Part shown: one piece after another, positions 1 to 5,178 of the stretch | Layout of the letters: every line of letters starts with the position of its first letter | How positions within the stretch are numbered: position 1 is the first letter of the stretch | Source: Firmicutes bacterium UBA995 | Lineage (GTDB): Bacteria; Bacillota; Sulfobacillia; UBA995 | Length of the DNA stretch: 5,178 bases | Direction: 5' to 3' | Assembly: GCA_002291985.1 (NCBI GenBank) | Contig: DBBB01000038.1 | Coordinates: forward strand, 1,275 to 6,452 | Position numbers and translations under genes: made by a program | Notes under the pieces: generated by a model | The model's input: the letters and a program-made list of their open reading frames with translations, nothing else | Told to the model about the DNA's origin: nothing | Database searches by the model: none

Positions 1-27
1 TGCATTTGGCGCCGACAACGCGCACAA

Positions 28-34
28 AAGGAGG
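28..34 (+). promoter_or_regulatory. Ribosome-binding site deciding the pyrB start
   Basis: AAGGAGG, within a longer purine run AAAAGGAGGAGA, lies 4 nt before the ATG at 39. It is a near-perfect Shine-Dalgarno site, and it favours ATG 39 over the in-frame TTG at 6, which has only five bases before it in the window. Bases 1-38 contain no stop codon in any + frame, so an upstream gene could end in or overlap this edge (the frame starting at base 1 would stop at 49-51). Too little is visible to name it. No PyrR-type leader or attenuator can be seen, as it would lie outside the window. Confidence 0.85.
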
Positions 35-38
35 AGAC

Positions 39-971
39 ATGGGACGCCTGAGAAGTCACGATCTGTTGGGGCTCAGGGAGATGCCGGCGGAGGAGATGAC
101 GCTCATCCTGGACACGGCCGAGTCGATGAGGGAGATCATCGGCCGGGACATCAAGAAGGTGCCCACGCTTCGCGGACGCACGGTGGTGACCCTGTTTTAC
201 GAACCCAGCACCCGGACCCGCACCTCATTTGAGCTTGCCGGGAAGTACATGAGCGCAGACACGGTGAACATCGCCACCTCCACCTCGGCGGTGGTCAAGG
301 GCGAGACGCTGAGGGACACGGCCCGGACCCTGGAGATGATGGGGACGGACGTGATGATCATGCGGCATCCCGTCTCCGGTTCCTGTCACCTCCTTGCCCG
401 AGTGGTGGACTGCCCGGTGATCAACGCCGGCGACGGCATGCACGAGCATCCCTCCCAGGGACTGCTCGATCTGTTCACGATCCGGCAAAAGAAAGGCCGG
501 ATAGCCGGTTTGAAGGTGGCCATCGTCGGCGACATCCACCACAGCCGCGTTGCCCGCTCCAATATCTGGGGGTTGACCAGACTGGGCGCGCAGGTGACGG
601 TCGCGGGACCCAGTACCCTGTTACCCCCGCAAGTCGAGGCGATGGGGGTGAAGGCCACCTCCAGCGTGGACGAAGCCCTGGAGGGGGCGGATGTGGTGAA
701 CGTGCTGAGGCTGCAACTCGAAAGGCAGAAAGGCGGGCTATTTCCCAGCATCCGGGAGTACTCCCGGGCTTTCGGGGTCAACCGGGAGCGGCTCAGCCGG
801 GCACGTCCCGATGTGCTGCTGATGCACCCCGGCCCCATGAACCGGGGCGTGGAGATCAGCTCGGAAGTGGCGGATTCGTCCCATTCGAGCATCGAGGAAC
901 AGGTCACCAATGGAGTGGCGGTGCGGATGGCCATTCTGTACCTGCTCCTGGGGGGAGGCGAGGCGGCATGA
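39..971 (+). CDS. pyrB: Aspartate carbamoyltransferase catalytic subunit
   Basis: PyrB condenses carbamoyl phosphate with L-aspartate to give N-carbamoyl-L-aspartate, the committed step of cytosolic pyrimidine synthesis. The 310-residue product has the usual length of a catalytic chain. The N-terminal carbamoyl-phosphate domain shows the STRTRTSFE loop at residues 57-65 and the VKGET loop with Lys87 (E. coli Lys84). Arg109 sits in MRHP, and HEHPSQ at 135-140 carries His137 (E. coli His134). The aspartate domain shows GDIHHSR with Arg170 (E. coli Arg167), LRLQ with Arg224 and Gln226, and HPGPMNRGVEI at 263-273. No essential residue is missing. HPSQGLLD differs slightly from the common HPTQALLD. 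No regulatory-chain gene (pyrI) follows, so a Bacillus-like unregulated trimer is likely. The ATG at 39 is chosen for its strong ribosome-binding site. The stop overlaps the pyrC start by 4 bp, implying translational coupling. Confidence 0.97.
   Translation: MGRLRSHDLLGLREMPAEEMTLILDTAESMREIIGRDIKKVPTLRGRTVVTLFYEPSTRTRTSFELAGKYMSADTVNIATSTSAVVKGETLRDTARTLEMMGTDVMIMRHPVSGSCHLLARVVDCPVINAGDGMHEHPSQGLLDLFTIRQKKGRIAGLKVAIVGDIHHSRVARSNIWGLTRLGAQVTVAGPSTLLPPQVEAMGVKATSSVDEALEGADVVNVLRLQLERQKGGLFPSIREYSRAFGVNRERLSRARPDVLLMHPGPMNRGVEISSEVADSSHSSIEEQVTNGVAVRMAILYLLLGGGEAA
954..958 (+). promoter_or_regulatory. Ribosome-binding site of pyrC inside the pyrB end
   Basis: GGAGG, in a G-rich run within the last codons of pyrB, lies 9 nt before the pyrC ATG at 968. 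Together with the ATGA stop/start overlap it supports this start and reinitiation by ribosomes finishing pyrB. Confidence 0.65.
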
Positions 972-2239
972 AACTCTTGATACGGGGCGGCAGGGTAGTG
1001 GACCCCGGCCGGGCCGTCGACCGGGTGATGGATGTGCTGATAGATGGAGACCGCATCGGCCTGAACGGGACCCCCGACCGGGTGGTCGACGCCGGCGGCA
1101 TGCTGGTCGTGCCCGGTCTGATCGACCTGCATACCCATCTCCGCGAGCCGGGCTTCGAGTACAAGGAAGACATCGCCAGCGGCACCCGGGCTGCCGCCCG
1201 GGGCGGCTACACCACCATTCTGGCCATGGCCAACACCCAGCCGGTGATCGACAACCGCGCGGCCGTGGAATGGGTCTTGAATGCGGGCAAGGCGCGCGGC
1301 GTGGTCAGGCTCCTGACCGTGGGTGCGGTCTCCAAGGGTCAGAAGGGTGAAGAGCTGGCCGAACTGGGTGACATGATAGAGGGGGGCGCGGCGGCCTTCT
1401 CCGATGACGGTAACCCGGTATCAAGCGGCGAGTTGATGCGCTGCGCCTTGCTCTATGCCCGGATGGGGGACAAGCCGGTGATAGCCCACTGCGAGGATCG
1501 TTCCCTCGCGGGCGAAGGGCTCATGAACCTGGGCTACTGGTCGACGATACTCGGGCTGCGGGGTATGCCCTGGGTTGCCGAGACGGCGATGGTGGCCCGC
1601 GACCTCATGTTGGCCGAACTTACCGGCGGCCGCCTGCATCTGGCTCACCTCTCGTGCGCGCGTAGCGTGGAAATGGTGAAGGAGGCAAAGGCACGGGGCG
1701 TGCGGGTCACCGCCGAAGTGACGCCGCATCATCTCCTGCTCACCGATGAAGCCGTCAACACCTACCGGTTCGACACCGACACCCGCGTCAACCCCCCTCT
1801 GCGCGGCGAGGCTGACGTGGAGGCGCTGCTTCAAGGTGTGCGGGATGGGACGATCGATGCCATCGCCACCGATCACGCCCCCCACCACCTCGACGACAAG
1901 GAGGTGGAGTACGCGTACGCCCTTCCCGGGATCGTCGGCCTGGAGACTACCGTGGGCCTTGTGATGAGCCGCCTGGTTGACACCGGCCGCCTCGCCCTGG
2001 GCACGGCGATACGGGCGCTGACGGCAGGCCCCGCGCAGGTGCTCGGGCTGGACCGGGGTACGCTCGCCCCCGGCTCTCCCGCGGACGTGACGGTGATCGA
2101 CCCGGCCCGGGAGTGGACCTGCGACCCTTCCCGGTTCGCCTCGAAAGGCCGGAATACCCCCTTCAAGGGCTGGCAGCTCCGGGGGCAGGCGGTGTTGACG
2201 GTCGCCGGCGGGGAAGTCGTCCACGAGGGGATTGCATGA
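968..2239 (+). CDS. pyrC: Dihydroorotase, class I (metal-dependent amidohydrolase)
   Basis: PyrC reversibly cyclises N-carbamoyl-L-aspartate to L-dihydroorotate, the third step of UMP synthesis, in the cytosol. The 423-residue length fits class I bacterial enzymes. The sequence opens with the short beta-rich segment LLIRGGRVVDPG typical of amidohydrolases. Metal ligands are visible in order: His55 and His57 in DLHTHLREPG, Asp147 in FSDDG, His174 in AHCED, His227 in AHLS and Asp302 in ATDHAPH. Substrate-binding Arg59, Asn89 and Asn275 (VNPPLR) are present. The usual Lys before VNPPLR is Arg273, a mild change. The C-terminal motif KGRNTPFKGW returns to the small beta domain. The gene starts in an ATGA overlap with pyrB. 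In Aquifex-type systems class I dihydroorotase and the ATCase subunit form a shared complex; the coupling here is compatible with that but does not show it. The enzyme looks fully active. Confidence 0.97.
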   Translation: MKLLIRGGRVVDPGRAVDRVMDVLIDGDRIGLNGTPDRVVDAGGMLVVPGLIDLHTHLREPGFEYKEDIASGTRAAARGGYTTILAMANTQPVIDNRAAVEWVLNAGKARGVVRLLTVGAVSKGQKGEELAELGDMIEGGAAAFSDDGNPVSSGELMRCALLYARMGDKPVIAHCEDRSLAGEGLMNLGYWSTILGLRGMPWVAETAMVARDLMLAELTGGRLHLAHLSCARSVEMVKEAKARGVRVTAEVTPHHLLLTDEAVNTYRFDTDTRVNPPLRGEADVEALLQGVRDGTIDAIATDHAPHHLDDKEVEYAYALPGIVGLETTVGLVMSRLVDTGRLALGTAIRALTAGPAQVLGLDRGTLAPGSPADVTVIDPAREWTCDPSRFASKGRNTPFKGWQLRGQAVLTVAGGEVVHEGIA

Positions 2240-2260
2240 CCATGCGCGACCATCTATAAT
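2232..2260 (+). promoter_or_regulatory. Possible internal promoter for carAB
   Basis: The sequence TTGCAT (2232-2237), 17 bp, then a perfect TATAAT (2255-2260) matches vegetative sigma-factor spacing. The -35 element is weak (only TTG matches TTGACA) and overlaps the end of pyrC. The -10 lies in an A+T-rich island: about 37% GC over 2251-2280, in otherwise strongly GC-rich DNA. Transcription would begin near 2267, about 26 nt before the carA ATG. This is the only non-coding gap of any size between the genes. It could allow carAB to be expressed apart from pyrBC. A chance AT-rich spacer is the alternative. Confidence 0.4.
2236..2259 (+). other. Seven-codon minimal ORF overlapping the pyrC stop
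   Basis: An ATG at 2236 overlaps the pyrC TGA in the same ATGA arrangement as pyrB/pyrC. It opens a seven-codon frame (MTMRDHL) closed by TAA at 2257-2259. It could be a chance frame, a tiny leader, or the remnant of a coupled gene that once stood between pyrC and carA. Nothing identifies a function, and its own ribosome-binding site is not evident. Confidence 0.12.
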
Positions 2261-2280
2261 TACGCTCAATTAGCTTGACG

Positions 2281-2289
2281 AGGGGGGAG
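2281..2289 (+). promoter_or_regulatory. Ribosome-binding site of carA
   Basis: AGGGGGGAG ends 4 nt before the ATG at 2294. It is a G-rich, imperfect Shine-Dalgarno (GGAG core at 2286-2289). It supports this ATG, which also places the family's LVLEDGT strand at residues 6-12 as expected. Confidence 0.65.
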
Positions 2290-2293
2290 TCGC

Positions 2294-3343
2294 ATGGCGG
2301 TGGGCTGGCTGGTGCTGGAAGATGGGACGCGATTCGAGGGGCGGCTGTTCGGGGCGATGGGCCGTGCGGATGGGGAAGTAGTCGTGAGCATGGCGGCCAC
2401 CGGGCACCGGGAGATCTTGAGCGACCCGGTCTTCTGCGGGCAGATCGTGGTACTCAGCTATCCGGTCATCGGCAACCTGGGAGCGCGCCATGAGGACCCG
2501 GACTGCTCGCGGGCCTATCTTGGCGGCCTGGTCGTCCGCCAACTCGCCGAACAACGATCGGGCTCGTCCGACTCGCTCGAGCGCTTCCTGGAAGGACGCG
2601 GAGTGGTGGGTCTCGAGGAGGTGGACACCCGGGCCTTGGCGCGGCACTTGCGGGCCAAGGGTTCGCTCCGCGGAGTGCTAAGCGCGTCGCCGGACGATGT
2701 CCCCGGTGTGGCCCAACCCCGGGACTGGGTGGAGGAAGTCACCACCCGTGGCCCCTACCGCGTATTCGGCGACGGCCCCCGCCTGGTCGTCATCGATTGC
2801 GGGCTGCGCCCGGCCATGCTGCGCGACCTGACCGATCGCTATGACGCCGATCTCGTGATCGTCCCTGCGGCCACCGACGGCCGGACCATCCTCGACTTGC
2901 GCCCCGAGGGGGTGCTCGTGTCCAGCGGACCCGGCGACGCCCGACAGCTCGGTTACGTCGCCCGCACCATCCGGGAGCTGATGGGAAAGGTGCCCATGTT
3001 CGGACTTGGGCTCGGCCATCAGCTGTTGGCGGCGGTACTGGGGGCAGAAGTCAGTCCCCTGCCCTTCGGGCACCGGGGGCTCAATCACCCCGTTCGGGAA
3101 GTTGCCAGCGGCCGGCTATTGACCACTGCCCAGAACCACGGACATGCCCTGAGGGAGGGCACGCTGGCCGGCGCCGGCCTGGAAGTGACCTACCGGAGCT
3201 GCCAGGACGCCACGGTGGAGGGTACCCGTCATCGCCGTCTCCCCGTAATGGGAGTAGACTTCCATGCCGAAGCGCGCTCGGGCCCCGACGATGGGGCAGG
3301 GGCTTTCACGGCTTTCTGGAACAGCCTCGGCGGTCGGGGGTGA
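2294..3343 (+). CDS. carA: Carbamoyl-phosphate synthetase small subunit lacking the glutaminase cysteine
   Basis: CarA normally hydrolyses glutamine and channels ammonia to CarB. The 349-residue product has both family domains. The small-chain N-terminal domain (about 1-150) shows LVLEDGT, YPVIGN at 56-61 and VDTRALARHLRAKG at 110-123. The class I glutamine amidotransferase domain (about 163-345) shows SSGPGD at 210-215, FGHRGLNHPV at 258-267, QNHGHA at 280-285 and FHAEA at 323-327. The nucleophile elbow reads GLGLGHQ (237-243): Gly239, codon GGG at 3008-3010, stands where E. coli has Cys269. His324 and Glu326 (E. coli His353/Glu355) remain. Other conserved spots differ: the FNTSMTGYQE signature reads VSMAATGHRE (31-40), putting Ala34 at E. 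coli Ser47, and His284 replaces Phe314. The frame is intact, and carB follows after 5 nt. From family knowledge I infer an intact subunit with no cysteine-dependent glutaminase. The N-terminal domain excludes TrpG, PabA or GuaA. Confidence 0.94.
   Translation: MAVGWLVLEDGTRFEGRLFGAMGRADGEVVVSMAATGHREILSDPVFCGQIVVLSYPVIGNLGARHEDPDCSRAYLGGLVVRQLAEQRSGSSDSLERFLEGRGVVGLEEVDTRALARHLRAKGSLRGVLSASPDDVPGVAQPRDWVEEVTTRGPYRVFGDGPRLVVIDCGLRPAMLRDLTDRYDADLVIVPAATDGRTILDLRPEGVLVSSGPGDARQLGYVARTIRELMGKVPMFGLGLGHQLLAAVLGAEVSPLPFGHRGLNHPVREVASGRLLTTAQNHGHALREGTLAGAGLEVTYRSCQDATVEGTRHRRLPVMGVDFHAEARSGPDDGAGAFTAFWNSLGGRG
3336..3343 (+). promoter_or_regulatory. Ribosome-binding site of carB overlapping the carA stop
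   Basis: GGGGGTGA, 7 of 8 matching GGAGGTGA, covers the carA stop codon and lies 5 nt before the ATG at 3349. An in-frame GTG at 3340 would add only three residues and would sit on the ribosome-binding site itself, so ATG 3349 is preferred. Confidence 0.7.
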
Positions 3344-3348
3344 AGGGA

Positions 3349-5178
3349 ATGCCCTTGCGGAACGGCTTTCGCTCGGTGATGGTGGTGGGTTCAGGTCCGA
3401 TCGTCGTTGGTCAGGCGGCGGAGTTCGATTACGCGGGAAGCCAGGCTTGCAGGACGCTGCGAGAACTGGGTATCGAGGTCATCCTGATGAACTCCAACCC
3501 GGCCACCATCATGACCGACGCGACCATGGCCGACCGTATCTACCTGGAACCCCTCAAAGCGTCCGTGGCCGAGATGATCTTGCGGCGCGAGCGCCCTCAG
3601 GGATTGTTGCCGACGCTCGGGGGACAGGTGGGCCTCAACCTCGCCGTGCAGTTGGCCGAAGCGGGGGTCTTGGACGAACTCGGGGTCACCCTGCTGGGAA
3701 CGCCCGTGTCCGCCATCCGCCGCGGCGAGGATCGTGATGCTTTTCGATCGTTGCTGGGGGAAATCGGCGAGCCCTGTCCGGCCAGCCGGGCGGCGCGATC
3801 GGTGGCGGAAGCGCTGGCGCACGCCGGGCAACTTGATTTCCCGCTCGTGGTGCGACCTGCCTACACCCTGGGGGGCGAGGGAAGCGGCGTCGCCCGCGAT
3901 GAGGCGGAACTGGCCGCCGCCGTGGCCCGGGGACTGGCCCGCAGTCCGGTCGGTCAGTGTCTGGTGGAGGAGTACCTGGAGGGCTGGCGCGAGATCGAGT
4001 TCGAGATCATCCGGGATAGCATGGACAACTGCATCGTGGTGTGCGGGATGGAGAACCTCGACCCCATGGGCATCCATACCGGCGACAGCATCGTAGTGGC
4101 GCCGTGCCAGACTCTCTCCAGCGAGGAATACCACCTGTTGCGCGGGGCATCGTTCCGGGTCATCCGGGCACTCGGCATCGAGGGAGGCTGCAATATCCAG
4201 TTTGCCCTGGCCCCCGAAGGGTCCCGCTATCACGTGATCGAGGTCAACCCCCGGGTCAGCAGGTCGAGCGCCCTGGCATCCAAGGCCACCGGGCTGCCCA
4301 TCGCTGCCGTGACCACGCGGATTGCCCTGGGGTACACCCTGGACGAGATCCGGCAACCCTCGGGCGAACGAGCCGGGTGTTTCGAACCGGTGGCCGACTA
4401 CGTCGTGGTGAAGATCCCGCGCTGGCCGTTCGACAAGTTCGCGTCGGCCGACCGGCGTCTCGGAACGCAGATGAAGGCGACGGGCGAGGTCATGGGCATC
4501 GACCGCACCTTTGAAGGCGCCTTGCTCAAGGCCGTCCGTTCTCTGGAACTCGGGGGGACCGGGCTGTTCCGCCCCGAGTTCGCTACCTGGTCGGAGAGCA
4601 CCCTGCTGGACGCCCTCCAGCGACCCGACGACCGAAGATTATTCGTCCTGGCAGAGGCATGCCGGCGCGGTCTGGACGCCCGGGAACTGGCGGCGAGGAG
4701 CGGTATTCCCTCTCACTTCATACGGCGGCTCCAGTTCCTGGCCGGCATGATCGAGGAGGTGAAGCAGGGGGGGCTCGAGGGAAATGCTGCCTTGCTCCGC
4801 CGGGCCAAACGAGCCGGCTTCAGCGATCGCGAGCTGGCGAGGGCTGCCGGTATGACGGAGGAGACGGTCGAGGCCAGGCGGCTGGCGACGGGACTGCACC
4901 CGGTATACAAGGCGGTGGACGCCTGGGCCGCCGGAGCCGGCAACGGGGTTACCTGCTATTACTCCACCTACGAGGAAGAGGACGAAGCGCCGCTTCCCGG
5001 GGGGCGGTCGGTCCTGGTGGTGGGCTCCGGCCCCATCCGCATCGGTCAGGGGATAGAGTTTGACTACTGCAGCGTGCACGCCGCCGAGGAACTCCGGGCG
5101 GCCGGTTTCCGTTCGCTGGTCATCAACAACAATCCCGAGACGGTGTCCACGGATTACGCGACCTCCGACTGCCTGTTT
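3349..5178 (+). CDS. carB: Carbamoyl-phosphate synthetase large subunit (N-terminal 610 residues, cut by window end)
   Basis: CarB makes carbamoyl phosphate from bicarbonate, ammonia and two ATP, feeding PyrB and usually arginine synthesis. The 610 codons are open to the last base; family members have about 1,060-1,100 residues, so roughly 57% is visible. The start MPLRNGFRSVMVVGSGP matches the family. Next come AAEFDYAGSQA and NSNPATIMTD (48-57), then the first ATP-grasp domain: Arg129, RPAYTLGG with Arg169, Glu215, HTGDSIVVAP (243-252) and EVNPRVSRSSALASKATG (298-315), holding Gln284, Glu298, Asn300 and Arg302 for metal and phosphate. VKIPRWPFDKF and TQMKATGEVM precede the oligomerisation region (about 400-550), which ends YYSTYEEE. 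The second half begins at VLVVGSGPIRIGQGIEFDYC (556-574, Cys574). The second ATP-grasp and the allosteric domain lie outside the window. The glycine-rich loop reads GGEGSG (175-180) instead of GGTGGG. The bicarbonate-phosphorylating half otherwise looks active. Confidence 0.97.
   Translation, partial: MPLRNGFRSVMVVGSGPIVVGQAAEFDYAGSQACRTLRELGIEVILMNSNPATIMTDATMADRIYLEPLKASVAEMILRRERPQGLLPTLGGQVGLNLAVQLAEAGVLDELGVTLLGTPVSAIRRGEDRDAFRSLLGEIGEPCPASRAARSVAEALAHAGQLDFPLVVRPAYTLGGEGSGVARDEAELAAAVARGLARSPVGQCLVEEYLEGWREIEFEIIRDSMDNCIVVCGMENLDPMGIHTGDSIVVAPCQTLSSEEYHLLRGASFRVIRALGIEGGCNIQFALAPEGSRYHVIEVNPRVSRSSALASKATGLPIAAVTTRIALGYTLDEIRQPSGERAGCFEPVADYVVVKIPRWPFDKFASADRRLGTQMKATGEVMGIDRTFEGALLKAVRSLELGGTGLFRPEFATWSESTLLDALQRPDDRRLFVLAEACRRGLDARELAARSGIPSHFIRRLQFLAGMIEEVKQGGLEGNAALLRRAKRAGFSDRELARAAGMTEETVEARRLATGLHPVYKAVDAWAAGAGNGVTCYYSTYEEEDEAPLPGGRSVLVVGSGPIRIGQGIEFDYCSVHAAEELRAAGFRSLVINNNPETVSTDYATSDCLF

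Noticed and set aside
6..38. In-frame TTG at 6 as the pyrB start
   Set aside because: It would add 11 residues with no similarity to PyrB N termini. The strong AAGGAGG site lies inside that stretch, directly before ATG 39.
386..1138. Minus-strand open frame of 250 codons across the pyrB/pyrC junction
   Set aside because: It is antisense to two well-supported genes, with low-complexity Ser/Thr/Pro/Arg-rich composition typical of GC-rich shadows.
1421..2269. Minus-strand open frame of 282 codons opposite pyrC
   Set aside because: It is a shadow of the pyrC reading frame, with no family motif and an unlikely antisense overlap along a conserved gene.
2257..2272. Inverted repeat TAATT / AATTA as a terminator or operator
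   Set aside because: The stem is five A-T pairs with a 6-nt loop and no T tract, too weak for a terminator. It is readily explained by the local A+T richness.
2275..2280. TTGACG as a strong -35 box
   Set aside because: It matches five of six consensus bases, but there is no -10-like hexamer at suitable spacing downstream, where carA already begins.
3008..3010. The missing cysteine as a sequencing error or a sign that carA is a pseudogene
   Set aside because: GGG differs from Cys codons at two bases, the frame is intact to a normal length, the other domain motifs are present, and related pocket residues have changed as well. It cannot be excluded without reads, but it is the less likely reading.
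3264..3737. Plus-strand open frame of 157 codons bridging carA and carB
   Set aside because: It is out of frame with both real genes and rich in Gly/Arg. It covers the catalytic end of CarA and the start of CarB, which are clearly coded in other frames.
3391..4356. Long open frame of 321 codons on the minus strand opposite carB
   Set aside because: It lies wholly antisense to carB, whose + frame is unmistakable by motif. Its translation shows no recognisable domain, and long antisense frames are expected in GC-rich coding DNA.

Overview
The window lies inside a de novo pyrimidine (UMP) biosynthesis operon. It carries four genes, all on the + strand and tightly packed: pyrB (aspartate carbamoyltransferase), pyrC (class I dihydroorotase), carA (small subunit of carbamoyl-phosphate synthetase) and carB (large subunit, first 610 codons, cut by the window end). 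The order pyrB-pyrC-carA-carB is that of the Bacillus-type pyr operon. There is no pyrI, and the DNA is strongly GC-rich with Shine-Dalgarno sites of the GGAGG type. PyrB wording such as GDIHHSRVARSN and HPGPMNRGVEI is of the Gram-positive/clostridial kind. Together these suggest a high-GC member of the Bacillota (Moorella/Desulfotomaculum-like or a deeper high-GC lineage). That placement is inference from motifs and gene order, not a search.

Layout: 1-38 is the upstream edge, holding the pyrB ribosome-binding site. pyrB is 39-971. pyrC (968-2239) overlaps pyrB by 4 bp (ATGA). Bases 2240-2293 are the only real gap; this A+T-rich patch contains a perfect TATAAT and may hold a secondary promoter for carAB. 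carA is 2294-3343. carB starts at 3349, 5 nt after the carA stop, and runs off the end at 5178. No RNA genes, mobile elements, CRISPR arrays or terminators are visible.

The genes form one metabolic line. CarAB makes carbamoyl phosphate, PyrB joins it to aspartate, and PyrC closes the ring to dihydroorotate. PyrB, PyrC and the visible part of CarB keep their recognisable catalytic residues.

The notable feature is CarA. It is full length and in frame, with both expected domains, but the glutaminase nucleophile cysteine (E. coli Cys269) is a glycine (Gly239, motif GLGLGHQ instead of G-x-C-L-G-H-Q). Several other normally conserved glutaminase and glutamine-pocket positions have also changed, while the His/Glu pair remains. 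The simplest reading is a bacterial carbamoyl-phosphate synthetase that has lost glutamine hydrolysis and depends on free ammonia (or ammonia from another source), with CarA kept as a structural subunit. This parallels the Cys loss in mammalian CPS I.
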